A stretch of DNA of 64,000 nt from Candidatus Saccharimonadota bacterium (GCA_017514805.1 JAFWIP010000007.1:1-64000), one strand, 5' to 3'. Shown: positions 42,652 through 51,948, counted from the first letter of the stretch. Numbers and translations are program-made. Notes: a model not told the origin generated them from the sequence alone.

Positions 42652-43446
42652 ATGAAATTACAGAGATACAGACGCGATGACGAAGTAAGCTACGCTATGG
42701 GCGCAACCATAGTCGCAGAGCTACTGAAAGCCAACCCCGATTGTATTACGCGCGTTTTTCTCCGCCCTACCGAAAAACACGGAGATGATTTAGATAGAAT
42801 CATCGCCGACATCAAACAGCGCAATATCAAGATCATCGAATCCACCAAGGCTTTCAATATCCTCGGAGCCAAAGACAACTGTCTTCTTATTGCAGAATTC
42901 GACAAATGGCGCTGCGACATGCCTGGTGACGACATTTATAATGATGACGAATACTATTATCATCAATTCTTTAAAGTCGTCTTAGTTAACCCATCCGATG
43001 CCGGCAATCTAGGCACAATCATGCGTAGCGCCGCTGCTTTTGGATATGGCGAAATCGTTATCGTTAACCCTGGCGTCGATCCTTATGATCCAAAAGTTAT
43101 CAGAGCCTCGATGGGCGCTATATTCCATTTATGGATAAAGACCGTCGACGATATTAGCGAAGTAGACCTAGCGCCTGGCAGTCTTGCTTTCGTACTCGAC
43201 GAAGACGCTATCGCCTTAGACAAAATCGAACGCTCATATAATTTAGGCGGACCACCTCCAGATCTCATCTTCGGCAATGAAGCAACGGGTCTTCCAAAAG
43301 ATTTCTGCAAAAAGACCGGCGCTACGCCAGTCTATATTCCAGAAACCGACTTCGTCGACAGCCTCAACCTTAGCATCGCCGCCTCAATCGCACTATACAC
43401 TTTCCGCAGAGTGCCAAACGATTTTTCTATGCACAGCCGCCACTAA
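42652..43446 (+). CDS. SpoU/TrmH-type RNA 2'-O-methyltransferase
   Basis: 264 residues. The SPOUT trefoil-knot domain carries motif 1 VNPSDAGNLGTIMRSAAAFG, motif 2 LIFGNEATGLP and motif 3 VYIPETDFVDSLNLSIAASIALY. The N-terminal part (about 1-90) resembles the substrate-binding half of rRNA Gm/Um methylases. The enzyme transfers methyl from SAM to a ribose in rRNA or tRNA; the exact site is not shown. TATAAT ends exactly six bases before the ATG, predicting a leaderless mRNA. Confidence 0.9.
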   Translation: MKLQRYRRDDEVSYAMGATIVAELLKANPDCITRVFLRPTEKHGDDLDRIIADIKQRNIKIIESTKAFNILGAKDNCLLIAEFDKWRCDMPGDDIYNDDEYYYHQFFKVVLVNPSDAGNLGTIMRSAAAFGYGEIVIVNPGVDPYDPKVIRASMGAIFHLWIKTVDDISEVDLAPGSLAFVLDEDAIALDKIERSYNLGGPPPDLIFGNEATGLPKDFCKKTGATPVYIPETDFVDSLNLSIAASIALYTFRRVPNDFSMHSRH

Positions 43447-44501
43447 TCTTTTATTTCTTCTTTTTCGGTAGGCTCTTCTTCTTTCGATTCGTCGCCCGCT
43501 TCAACTTCGATATACTCGTCGATTTTATTGTCGTTACGAATTTCCTGCATTTTCTTATCAAATTCTGTAAAGCGTACCCAAATCGAATCGTACTTCACTT
43601 TGTTTCCCTCACGCGCCGTCAATTTTACGAAATAGTAGCCATCACCATTCTTTGAAATAAATCCCTCAGAAACATCTCCGACTTCTTTTAGTGACATCGC
43701 TTTTGATGCGCGACCGGAGTCAAGATTCGTCGAATCGACCATCTCGCTTAGCGTCTCAAAGTCAAAGATATCATTATTTTTGTACGCCTCAGAAATCTTT
43801 CCAAAATCCTTCTCGCCTTCTAGCGCTTTGGTAATTTCACTGACCAAACTCTTGGCACGGCTATCAATCTCAGCAGAGTATTTCTTCTTCGCCAATGAAA
43901 GCTTAATCATTCTACGATATTCATCGATGCTTAAACCAAAATTATCGCGCACAATCCCGCTAAACGCCGAGTCACTACGAACCTCACCGTCGATTGTCTT
44001 ATGTTCATTTATCACCTCATCAATTTCAGCATCAGTTACGCCCTTACCCATCTCATCGAGTTTTGCCATCGCATAACTATATTCTTCTGCACTAGACAAA
44101 GCCTGACGCTTATAATAATCACGCAAACGATTCGAATCCTCAGAATTATCAAGCGTACCCTGCTGGCGCTCAATAGACTTTATGCTGCTGCGATATAACA
44201 TCAAATAATCACTGTAGCGAACACTAACGCCATCAATCTTTGCTACCGGCAAACCAAACGCGCGCGTGAAGCGATACATTACATCGCTCGTATTCTGTAC
44301 CTTATATAGCTGAATCCAACCAATAATGCCGAAAGTAGCCAGAGCAACAATCGAAATCAAAATCGTAATAATCACCAAGCGATGCTTAGCATACTGAAAT
44401 GGATAACGAAACTTCTTACCCTTTGCTAAGATTTCCTCGCGGCTTTCCTCGAGGTTTTGTTGCGTTATCGCCTTTGATTTTTTCTTCTTACCTTTTATCA
44501 T
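43443..44501 (-). CDS. Membrane-anchored SurA/PrsA-like foldase
   Basis: 352 residues from the preferred start (MIKGKKKKSKAITQ). A basic cytoplasmic N-terminus, one helix (about 40-65) and a SurA-N-like chaperone domain (LPVAKIDGVSVRYSDYLMLY then VTDAEIDEVINEH) are followed by a parvulin-like region (DFGKISEAYKNND, MSLKEVGDVSEGFI, YYFVKLTAREG) and an acidic tail. It probably helps fold secreted proteins such as the surface proteins nearby. Whether the parvulin part is active is unclear. GGAG ten bases upstream favours 44501 over 44522. Confidence 0.75.
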   Translation of the reverse strand: MIKGKKKKSKAITQQNLEESREEILAKGKKFRYPFQYAKHRLVIITILISIVALATFGIIGWIQLYKVQNTSDVMYRFTRAFGLPVAKIDGVSVRYSDYLMLYRSSIKSIERQQGTLDNSEDSNRLRDYYKRQALSSAEEYSYAMAKLDEMGKGVTDAEIDEVINEHKTIDGEVRSDSAFSGIVRDNFGLSIDEYRRMIKLSLAKKKYSAEIDSRAKSLVSEITKALEGEKDFGKISEAYKNNDIFDFETLSEMVDSTNLDSGRASKAMSLKEVGDVSEGFISKNGDGYYFVKLTAREGNKVKYDSIWVRFTEFDKKMQEIRNDNKIDEYIEVEAGDESKEEEPTEKEEIKD

Positions 44502-44961
44502 GCCAAGTATTCTCCAATTCATTATACACTGTTTCAGGATGGCTCACCATGCTAATCACTAAGTCTCCAGCCTCTGTCTGAATCAAAATCGAGCCGTAGT
44601 CAAACATCGTCGCAAACACTCCATTCACGCCAAAACTCATATTTTGAATACTAGATAGCTCTAAGTCTACGACGCTCTTCTTAAATAAGCCCTTTTGGCG
44701 CGTCTGGCGTAATCGCTCATCCGTCACAATATAGTAGCTAAAATACCACAACATCCAGCTATATGCTGCACCCAAAATTCCAACGCCGAGAAAGATTAGC
44801 CAAACAAAGAACATCTGTCCATTACCCGGCCAAATAAACATCGGAATCAGACCTACCCCGGTCAATACGACTAGCCATAAAAATCCTTTTATGGACGTCA
44901 TAATATGACGACGAAAAACATAGATTACCTCTTCGCCCTCGCGTTGTCCTTCAAATTCCAT
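44488..44961 (-). CDS. PH-domain (bPH2/DUF304) membrane protein
   Basis: 157 residues. A beta-strand N-terminus (VIYVFRRH), two helices (about 25-70) and a bacterial PH-like domain from YYIVTDERLRQTRQKGLFKKSVVDLELSSIQNM to the C-terminus, the typical DUF304 layout. Function unknown in most bacteria. TAAAAT ends six bases before the ATG. It overlaps the foldase gene by 14 nt. Confidence 0.85.
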   Translation of the reverse strand: MEFEGQREGEEVIYVFRRHIMTSIKGFLWLVVLTGVGLIPMFIWPGNGQMFFVWLIFLGVGILGAAYSWMLWYFSYYIVTDERLRQTRQKGLFKKSVVDLELSSIQNMSFGVNGVFATMFDYGSILIQTEAGDLVISMVSHPETVYNELENTWHDKR

Positions 44962-44990
44962 ATCTATATTTTAGCACGAGCAGTTCTCTG

Positions 44991-47000
44991 CTACCACTCG
45001 AGTGTATAAGGATCAGTCGCCGTACCAGTACCGCCCGCGACATAAGTATCGTACTTGAACGAAACCATTGGACGAATACCGTATGCGTTCAGGTTATTCG
45101 TATAAATCAAATTTCCAACATCATAGCTACCTCTCTGTGAGTACATCTGGATCCCGTCTGGCAAGGTACCGTAGCCGACTTTAGCCGAAATAGCAGGCGT
45201 CATCGAGAACATATCTGAGCCATACAAATAAGTCAATCTCCAGTCACCCTGTCCATCAACCCATTTATAGCCAGACAGCATTAATTCATCGGCAGTAATA
45301 ATCGCCATTGGGTGTTTCAGCTTGCCGTTTCCATTCTCGCTACTTACAGTAAATTTATCATCCTCGCGCTCACAATCGACAGATGGCACACCCTGCATTA
45401 CTCTATCGTAACCAGCCATCGTTGTAGCTCCCGGCTCGTAGTTATGATCGTCCAATAATGCATATGGGCCGCTCGTGATCTTTCTATCATTGCACCACTG
45501 CGTATCTTCAAATTTATCTGTTTCATCAGCTAAATTACTTTCATACCACTGGTCTAGATACATCTTCAACTGCGAATCACGCTCATTTGATAAGAATTCG
45601 CGTTTTGCATCATCGCCAGTCTTTCCGTTCTCTAGTGGCCAGTGGAAGATTATGCCAGAAGTACTATCACTCATAGAGGAAGAAATAATGAAGCCTGCCG
45701 ATTCGCAAGTATCATTCGCGCTAGCCGAGAAACAAGTGTAATAGTAACGTGGCGTAGAAGTATCGTAATAGTTAGCGCTTGGGAACATAGCCGTATCGCC
45801 AGTAAGTTTATATACCCCATTCTCATAGCTGATGCCACGGCTCACCGCTACAGGCTCACTTATATAGAGACCAAGCGAAGCACCGTAGGAATAAATTTTT
45901 CTGCCTGTCGGATTAGGGACATATTGACCGTCCGTATAACCGTCGAAATGATAATTCGCATTAAACATATAGCCAGCAGAGACAAGCCCAGACGAAGGGT
46001 TATACATTCCGTAAGTATCGATATTATTCGTATAAGCCATCGAGGTATAGTATGGCGCAGTTCCGCTCTTCGAACATGTACCGTCATTCTTAACTGGACC
46101 ACTGTAGATAATCTTCGTACCACCAGTGCCCGTAGTGCGAACAATATTCCAACAAATGTTATTGTATTTTACAAAATTATTCTGTACTCTACCACGATAA
46201 TAATAGACTGCTTTTTCGCCAGCCGCTGGGCGCGAGTACGTATATACGCCCTCTTCTACTGGCGTAAAGTAGCGACCAATATCGTCAAAATCTCTGTTTA
46301 CGGCTGTTGCATTAAAATCAATGCCAGCATCCGAACCGAGCGTCTGTCTTGCAACCTCATCATAAAGGCGTAGACGGCTAGGCGTTAATGGTTCATCGCT
46401 AATCTCGAATATCACGTAAATATGATATTCCGAGTCAACATAAGGGCTCGGATTAGATTCAGCAACTAAGCCATCTTGGCTATAGGTCATTTCGCCCGTA
46501 ATATTCGCATCACAGTTAAACATTGCAGATTTTAGAAGCGATTCGGTTGTAGCGCCAGGAGCAAGGGGCTCATTGTAATAGTAGTAGCCGTCATTAGCAA
46601 GCGTCCACTTATCGTCATTCTGAGTATTATAAAATGCGTATTTATGCGTACCACTACCGTCAGTCCAGCTCATAGCTAAGTCACTTGTTTCGTGATCGGT
46701 CTGTTGGCTATTTTGAACACGCCAATAATCATTAATCTTCATGCGAACATAGCGCGGGGTATCGTTTTTATTCTTAACGCCTGCAGTTTTTGGATATTCT
46801 TGGCATGGCTGCCAATCTTCAACAAGCGGAACAATATCGAATGCCTCAATCTCATCGCTCGCTAAGCGAAAATGATTATTAAACATTGTTGCGGCTTGGT
46901 TATATGCAATCGTTCCTCCCACAGCGAGTATGGCAAGACTTACACCAGCAATAGCAAGCTTCCGCTTATTGCTCGGCGAAATGTTTTTGAAACGCTTCAT
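44991..47000 (-). CDS. Large TasA-type surface protein, paralogue 1
   Basis: 669 residues. A SipW-type signal (KRKLAIAGVSLAILAVGGTIAYNQ) and a TasA-like domain (YVRMKINDYWRV, YYYYNEPLAPGATTESLL, EYHIYVIFEISDEP) precede a central Tyr/Gly-rich region and a C-terminal module. That module holds WCNDRKI, PSVDCEREDDKFT, ITADELMLSG, SMTPAIS and RPMVSFKYDT...GTATDPYTLEW, shared with the next paralogue and with the gene at the right edge. No C-terminal anchor is seen, so it may be held by TasA-like assembly. It has a consensus promoter with a conserved leader (AGGTCAAAAAGGTCAAAATG). Confidence 0.8.
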   Translation of the reverse strand: MKRFKNISPSNKRKLAIAGVSLAILAVGGTIAYNQAATMFNNHFRLASDEIEAFDIVPLVEDWQPCQEYPKTAGVKNKNDTPRYVRMKINDYWRVQNSQQTDHETSDLAMSWTDGSGTHKYAFYNTQNDDKWTLANDGYYYYNEPLAPGATTESLLKSAMFNCDANITGEMTYSQDGLVAESNPSPYVDSEYHIYVIFEISDEPLTPSRLRLYDEVARQTLGSDAGIDFNATAVNRDFDDIGRYFTPVEEGVYTYSRPAAGEKAVYYYRGRVQNNFVKYNNICWNIVRTTGTGGTKIIYSGPVKNDGTCSKSGTAPYYTSMAYTNNIDTYGMYNPSSGLVSAGYMFNANYHFDGYTDGQYVPNPTGRKIYSYGASLGLYISEPVAVSRGISYENGVYKLTGDTAMFPSANYYDTSTPRYYYTCFSASANDTCESAGFIISSSMSDSTSGIIFHWPLENGKTGDDAKREFLSNERDSQLKMYLDQWYESNLADETDKFEDTQWCNDRKITSGPYALLDDHNYEPGATTMAGYDRVMQGVPSVDCEREDDKFTVSSENGNGKLKHPMAIITADELMLSGYKWVDGQGDWRLTYLYGSDMFSMTPAISAKVGYGTLPDGIQMYSQRGSYDVGNLIYTNNLNAYGIRPMVSFKYDTYVAGGTGTATDPYTLEW

Positions 47001-47043
47001 TTTGACCTTTTTGACCTATTTATTTTGCAAAATTGTTATGCTT

Positions 47044-47072
47044 ATTATAACTATCAATTTCTCCCCTGTCAA
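47044..47072 (-). promoter_or_regulatory. Promoter of surface paralogue 1
   Basis: Minus-strand TTGACA (47072-47067), a 17 nt spacer and TATAAT (47049-47044). The following leader AAGCATAACAATTTTGCAAA is identical in the paralogue at 49378-49406. Confidence 0.9.
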
Positions 47073-47085
47073 GAGAAATAATCAA

Positions 47086-47213
47086 GACATATGCCAATAG
47101 CAAAAACAAAAAATCCGTTGCATGTGCCACTCGATAATCAAAAAATGAGTCGCGACATATGCCAATAGCAAAAACAAAAAGAAATCCGCGACATGCGCGT
47201 GGATTTCTTTTCA
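47086..47213. repeat. Clustered hairpin and direct repeats
   Basis: Two 27 bp direct copies starting GACATATGCCAATAGCAAAA lie at 47086-47112 and 47154-47180, and degenerate AAATCCG..GCATGTGCC words between them. The block ends in the hairpin AAATCCGCG...CGTGGATTT (47181-47213), a terminator for tRNA-Arg, related to those at 6625 and 22055. A second inverted repeat with CTTCTTCC/AAGAAG follows at about 47235-47258, as in the other copies. Confidence 0.7.
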
Positions 47214-47265
47214 TAATAAGTTCTTCTTTAGCAACTTTCTTCTTCCAAGAAGAAAGTTGAGCGTT

Positions 47266-47341
47266 TGGTAGCCCAGGCGCGAGTCGAACGCACAACCTTC
47301 TCCTTAGGACGGAGCCGCTCTATCCATTGAGCTACTGGGCC
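47266..47341 (-). tRNA. tRNA-Arg (CCT)
   Basis: Acceptor GGCCCAG pairs with CTGGGCT (terminal G-U). Loop GTCCTAA gives anticodon CCT. T-arm has GTTCGACTC. CCA is encoded. Confidence 0.92.
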
Positions 47342-47358
47342 ACCCTTATATTATACCA

Positions 47359-49335
47359 CTACCACTCTAGCGTATACGGATTAGATGCCGTACCATCACC
47401 GTCAGCAACATAAGTATCATAGATCATCGAAATCACTGGGCGCACACGATAATCGCCGCATCCACGCGAACCGCAGTTATTCCCGCCCATTGACTGCGAC
47501 CAATAGATCGTATATATCACGTTATTTTCATCAATCACATTATAGACCTGGCTCATTGTCCACGAATCAGACCAACGATGCTCACCAGTTTGATCGTGCG
47601 GCATTGAAAGATAGTTCGTATCAGCATTAGTTCCATACAATATACCAGCAAGTGAAAGCTCGTCTGCCGTCATTAGGCCAACCTTATACGTCAACTTACC
47701 ATTCCCAGTCGCACTTTCCTGCTTCGTAAACGAATCGCGTTTATTAGGACAATCAACACTTGGCTGGTTTACGCGAACTACGCGATAACCAGGACCATAC
47801 CAAGCCCAATCATTATTCGCACGCGACACGCCAGCGTCCTTAGAGCCTAAAGCCTGATTATAGACAGTTCTATCATCGCAATAAACCGTATCTTCAAGCT
47901 TATCTTCGACCGACGCCATATTATTCCCAAACCACGTTTCTACCGTTTTCTTCGCTTCGGAATCATAATCATTTGCATAAACACCATTCTCGTCATCAAT
48001 CTTACCGCCATTTGTGAACTCTACGCTCTTGCTCGAAAATACCCAATCACTTCCGGATTGATAACTTGTTATTTCGACCGAGTATAAAACTTTTTCGCAA
48101 CTTGCACTACCATCCTGACAATAATAGTGTTTATTGTTATAGAAGTCATTGATTACTTCATATATTTTACCCGATGAAGTATTCCTTAGCTCATAATGAC
48201 CATTCACATACTCTACGTCATTACCAACAACAATATTATCCTCGCTGCTTGTTCGATGCTCTGTACAAATATACAAATATCGACGGTTAAACATATAGCC
48301 TACAATGCCAGGTGAAGTTTTGTAGCGATATCCAACCCAGCACCCATCGAGCCAGCTATCGCTATCGTCTTGCGGATCAACATAGTGTGTAAGGTCTTCA
48401 AGCTCCGTACTAATACCGACATTATTGCAGACCATAGCACCATTCTCTTCATTTGGCGTACCTGCGTAGACCATCTTCACACCGCCAGTGCCAGTCGTTC
48501 GAACCATTTTCCAACATTGATTATTAAAGAGGACATTATTATCGGAGACCTCGCCGCGATAATAATAAACTGGTTTATCGTCATCTTTGTGTGCAGCCAA
48601 AGTATTTACGCCGTTGCCATTCCCATCACTAACGGTAGCAGCCTGCGCAAAATTAACATCGCTGTCTACTCCGCTCGTCTGACTTGCCACTAAATCATAA
48701 AGTCGCGTTCTAGAAATCATTGGCTCGTCACTAATCTGAAAAGTTACATAAATATGAAATTCAGCGTTGGAATATGGCGACACAATCGTCTCCGCAACTA
48801 AACCATCTTGGCTATAACTCGTCTCACCGCCAAAGTTAGCATCACAGTTAAACATTGCAGATTTTAGAAGTGATTCGGTTGTAGCGCCACCTGCGAGTGG
48901 TTGGTAGTAGTAATACCAGCCATCGTTATTAAGATTCCATTTGTCGTCATTTTGAGTGAGATAGTAAGCGTATTCATGTGTGCCAGAACCATCAGTCCAG
49001 GTCATAGGAAGATCAGATGTTTCATGGTCGGTCTGCGTACTATTTTCTACGCGCCAATATGTATTAATTTTCATCCTGACATAACGCGAATCATTATTTT
49101 TATTCTTCACGACAGCAGTCTTCGGATACTCTTCGCAAGGCTGAGCTGTATTACGTTCAATAGGTACGACATCTATTGCCTCAATCTCATCTGTAGCAAG
49201 TTTAAAATTGTTGCTAAATATCGATGCGGTTTGGTTATATGCAATTGTTCCGCCAATCGCGAGAACCGCCAGCCCAACACCAGCAACAGCAAGCTTCCGC
49301 CTATTGCTTAGCGTAATATTCTTGAAACGCTTCAT
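47359..49335 (-). CDS. Large TasA-type surface protein, paralogue 2
   Basis: 658 residues, about the same architecture as paralogue 1. The N-terminal 220 residues are closely similar (signal, YVRMKINTYWRV, YYYYQPLAGGATTESLL), the middle is divergent, and the C-terminus has the shared module: YCDDRTV, QPSVDCPNKRDSFT, MTADELSLAG, SWTMSQVYN and RPVISMIYDTYVADGDGTASNPYTLEW. A tRNA-Arg gene and repeats separate the copies. The promoter and leader are duplicated too, so the unit was copied whole. Divergent middle parts suggest different binding partners (inference). Confidence 0.8.
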   Translation of the reverse strand: MKRFKNITLSNRRKLAVAGVGLAVLAIGGTIAYNQTASIFSNNFKLATDEIEAIDVVPIERNTAQPCEEYPKTAVVKNKNNDSRYVRMKINTYWRVENSTQTDHETSDLPMTWTDGSGTHEYAYYLTQNDDKWNLNNDGWYYYYQPLAGGATTESLLKSAMFNCDANFGGETSYSQDGLVAETIVSPYSNAEFHIYVTFQISDEPMISRTRLYDLVASQTSGVDSDVNFAQAATVSDGNGNGVNTLAAHKDDDKPVYYYRGEVSDNNVLFNNQCWKMVRTTGTGGVKMVYAGTPNEENGAMVCNNVGISTELEDLTHYVDPQDDSDSWLDGCWVGYRYKTSPGIVGYMFNRRYLYICTEHRTSSEDNIVVGNDVEYVNGHYELRNTSSGKIYEVINDFYNNKHYYCQDGSASCEKVLYSVEITSYQSGSDWVFSSKSVEFTNGGKIDDENGVYANDYDSEAKKTVETWFGNNMASVEDKLEDTVYCDDRTVYNQALGSKDAGVSRANNDWAWYGPGYRVVRVNQPSVDCPNKRDSFTKQESATGNGKLTYKVGLMTADELSLAGILYGTNADTNYLSMPHDQTGEHRWSDSWTMSQVYNVIDENNVIYTIYWSQSMGGNNCGSRGCGDYRVRPVISMIYDTYVADGDGTASNPYTLEW

Positions 49336-49377
49336 TTTGACCTTTTGACCTGTTTATTTTGCAAAATTGTTATGCTT

Positions 49378-49406
49378 ATAATAACTTCCTCACGCGAAAT
49401 TGTCAA
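49378..49406 (-). promoter_or_regulatory. Promoter of surface paralogue 2
   Basis: Minus-strand TTGACA (49406-49401), a 17 nt spacer and TATTAT (49383-49378), then the leader shared with paralogue 1. Confidence 0.88.
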
Positions 49407-49434
49407 GAGATGCGCATGGTCTACTATCGTAGCG

Positions 49435-49467
49435 ACAAAAAAACAGCCGCGAGAAAAAGCGGCCGTT
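49435..49467 (-). terminator. Terminator after ndk
   Basis: Minus-strand CGGCCGC-loop-GCGGCTG followed by TTTTTTTG. Confidence 0.85.
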
Positions 49468-49485
49468 TTTTTGAAGATATGAATA

Positions 49486-50103
49486 TTAACGCGTAAAGCG
49501 CTCAGAAAGAGTCTTGTAAAGCTGAATCTCTTCTGGCTTAAACCACCAAGAAACTTCCTGCTCTGCCTCAGCAGCATTGCCGGAAGCGTGGATTAAGTTA
49601 GCGACGCCCTCATCGCGCGCATCGGCATAACCAAATGAAACGTGAGCATAATCACCGCGAATTGTACCCATATCAGCCGCCATTGGCTCAGTCGAACCAA
49701 CAATCTTGCGAACGACAGGAATTGCCTCGACGCCTTCGAGCACCATCGCAATAACTGGACCGGAAGTCATAAAGTTAACTACGAGATCAAAGGCTTTTTG
49801 GCCACGACGGGAAACCATCTTCGAAATGCTCTCATAGTGATGGTAGTAATGGTCCTTATCAGGATTTACCATCTTAGTCGCAACAATCTTAAGACCAACA
49901 CGCTCAAAGCGAGAAAGAATCTCGCCGACGATACCGCGTTGGACAGCATCAGGCTTAAAGATAATCAAAGTACGCTGAACTAAACCATCAGGATTGTTCG
50001 TTTTGTTAAAACCGACATTCCACGCATTTACCTCGCGCGAAGTTTCTTTTGCTACTTTTTCTGTAGCTTTACCGATTTTTTTGGTATCTTTTTTCTCTGC
50101 CAT
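49486..50103 (-). CDS. ndk: Nucleoside diphosphate kinase
   Basis: 205 residues, longer than the usual 140-150 owing to an N-terminal extension of about 40 residues (Lys/Glu-rich) and an insert before the catalytic part. The core reads QRTLIIFKPDAVQRGIVGEIL and DEGVANLIHASGNAAEAEQEVSWWF, with the phosphorylated His in NLIHASG. It balances (d)NTP pools by transferring gamma-phosphate. AAAAGGAG precedes the ATG. Surface paralogue 2 follows it in the other transcription unit. Confidence 0.93.
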   Translation of the reverse strand: MAEKKDTKKIGKATEKVAKETSREVNAWNVGFNKTNNPDGLVQRTLIIFKPDAVQRGIVGEILSRFERVGLKIVATKMVNPDKDHYYHHYESISKMVSRRGQKAFDLVVNFMTSGPVIAMVLEGVEAIPVVRKIVGSTEPMAADMGTIRGDYAHVSFGYADARDEGVANLIHASGNAAEAEQEVSWWFKPEEIQLYKTLSERFTR

Positions 50104-50146
50104 TAAAAACTCCTTTTCGTGAGTATATCACAAAATACAGATAAAA

Positions 50147-51085
50147 TTACACCGCAGAATGAAATTTTTTATGAATGTCGCGAAGCTGCGGATCAGTCAC
50201 GTGCGTATAAATCTGCGTCGTCGAAATATTTGAATGGCCAAGTAATGATTGTACAGAACGCAAATCCGCCCCGTTCATCAATAGATCCGTCGCAAATGAA
50301 TGGCGAAAAGTATGCGGTGTCACATGCTTCGTAATTCCCGCCGCTCGCACATATTTCTCGATAATTCGCTGAATACTGCGCGGTGTCAATCTCCGGTAAT
50401 CGCCCGAGGTTCCCTGCAATGGAGTATTCCGAGAATTATTCAAGAACAGTGCCGGCAACGAATCGTGTCGTTCCGCAAGATAATCCTCAATCGCCTCCGC
50501 CGCCGAATCCGAAATAAATACTGGGCGATCCTTTTGGCCTTTTCCGCGCACAGTAAATTCTTTGCGTTTTAAGTTTACGTTATCACGATTTAAATTAATT
50601 AGCTCAGACACACGCAAACCCGATGAAAATAATAATTCCATTATTGCCCTATCGCGCAAACCCGTCTCCGTATCGCATGGAATTTCTTTGAAAATCCTTT
50701 CAATTTCGTCGACATGCAAAAAGGTTACTTGCGGACGATGCGTACGCGGCAATTCAACAAGAACCGGATCAAGACTCTTTATCTTGCGTTTCGCCAGATA
50801 TTTCAAGAAACCGCGTAAAGCAATCAGATGATAAGCTTGCGTCGTCACAGACAAAGTCTTGCCACGCGAATTTTCAATTTCAAAACGGTTCAACCATAAA
50901 CGATATTTACGCAACCACTCTTCTGTAATGTCCTCAGGTTTTAATTCTTTATCTGGATAAAACTCATAACTAAACTCGACAATCCGCGAAAGACAAAGTT
51001 CGTAATTGCGCGAAGTATAACGACTACGCCCACCTTCAATTTCGAGCGATTCTAGATAGTCGTTAATTAAATCCGAAACAAACAT
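50147..51085 (-). CDS. XerC/XerD-type tyrosine recombinase
   Basis: 312 residues with the SAM-like N-terminal domain (to about 105) and a complete catalytic domain: R in SGLRVSELINL, K in GKGQKDRPV, H/R in HTFRHSFAT, H in LLGHSNIS and Tyr in TTQIYTHV. Such enzymes resolve chromosome dimers at dif. No second Xer gene is nearby and it could be the single recombinase of a small genome. The start at 51085 lies 1 nt after the prepilin peptidase stop, so the two are coupled, which is unusual company for Xer. Confidence 0.93.
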   Translation of the reverse strand: MFVSDLINDYLESLEIEGGRSRYTSRNYELCLSRIVEFSYEFYPDKELKPEDITEEWLRKYRLWLNRFEIENSRGKTLSVTTQAYHLIALRGFLKYLAKRKIKSLDPVLVELPRTHRPQVTFLHVDEIERIFKEIPCDTETGLRDRAIMELLFSSGLRVSELINLNRDNVNLKRKEFTVRGKGQKDRPVFISDSAAEAIEDYLAERHDSLPALFLNNSRNTPLQGTSGDYRRLTPRSIQRIIEKYVRAAGITKHVTPHTFRHSFATDLLMNGADLRSVQSLLGHSNISTTQIYTHVTDPQLRDIHKKFHSAV

Positions 51086-51086
51086 A

Positions 51087-51899
51087 TTAGAAATTAATAA
51101 AATCAATAATTGCGTGCTGACAGAAGAATACTATCAAAAATCCTAAAATCAGAAACGGCCCGAACGGAATCATTGCATGCTTTTCTTTTTTTGCCGCAAC
51201 AACTGGCATCATAATTACTGAACCGATCATGTTGGATCCAAACAAACAAAACATTGCGAGCCAAAACTTCTCTAGCATAATCGCAAGCGGCAAGCAAAGA
51301 ATCGCATCGCCACTCCCCACCCACTTCTCTTTGCTAGCCCTATACATAAAGTAATAAAAACCAGGCAGGATAATTACCGCACCGGTTACCTCCATCACCA
51401 TTTGCCACGAGAAATCACCTTTTGCGATTATCTGCACCCAATCAATTCCCGTCCATATCAATCCGACCGCTACCGAAACTAATAGTATTTTTGTCGGCAT
51501 CTCTTTCCACTTTGCGTCATAGACAAACAGAATCCAAAAAATTACTAGCTCGACCAAGAACACTATAAACTTCGCTATTTCAAAGCCATTCCCGCTCAGC
51601 AAGCTCGCTCGCCACGGCCAGAACAAATAGCTAAAAACAAATATCGCTGCTAAACCGATTTCGGAAAAGAGTTCTAGAAAACCAATCTTTTTACCACACT
51701 TACGACATTTACCGCGAAGAAAAAGCCAACTAATCACCGGAATATTATCAAACCATTTCAGCTGGTACTCACAATTCATACAATGCGAACGCGGCGACTT
51801 GTCGCTTTTACGAATCCGCCACGCCTGGCAACACGCAAACGAGCCGAGTCCAGCACCCATTAAAGCTAATATAATTGTTACCGCCACTTCTGTATTCAT
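51087..51899 (-). CDS. pilD: Type IV prepilin peptidase
   Basis: 270 residues with seven or eight membrane helices. The zinc-binding pairs are CMNC (about 40-43) and CRKC (about 65-68). The two active-site Asp are in VYDAKWKEMP and VGSGDAILCL, the GxGD motif. It cuts prepilins after Gly and methylates the new N-terminus. TAAAAT ends six bases before the ATG. It lies downstream of the pilin gene and terminator and upstream of the Xer recombinase. Confidence 0.95.
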   Translation of the reverse strand: MNTEVAVTIILALMGAGLGSFACCQAWRIRKSDKSPRSHCMNCEYQLKWFDNIPVISWLFLRGKCRKCGKKIGFLELFSEIGLAAIFVFSYLFWPWRASLLSGNGFEIAKFIVFLVELVIFWILFVYDAKWKEMPTKILLVSVAVGLIWTGIDWVQIIAKGDFSWQMVMEVTGAVIILPGFYYFMYRASKEKWVGSGDAILCLPLAIMLEKFWLAMFCLFGSNMIGSVIMMPVVAAKKEKHAMIPFGPFLILGFLIVFFCQHAIIDFINF

Positions 51900-51920
51900 A
51901 ACTCTATTTTACCACAAGCA

Positions 51921-51948
51921 CAAAAAGAGACCTCTCTCGAGGCCTCTT
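51921..51948 (-). terminator. Terminator after pilin
   Basis: Minus-strand AGAGGCCTCGAGAGAGGTCTCTTTTTG. Confidence 0.85.

Noticed and set aside
47086-47180. Tandem repeats as a CRISPR or attachment site
   Set aside because: There are only two exact direct copies with different flanks, and they belong to the dispersed hairpin-repeat family.
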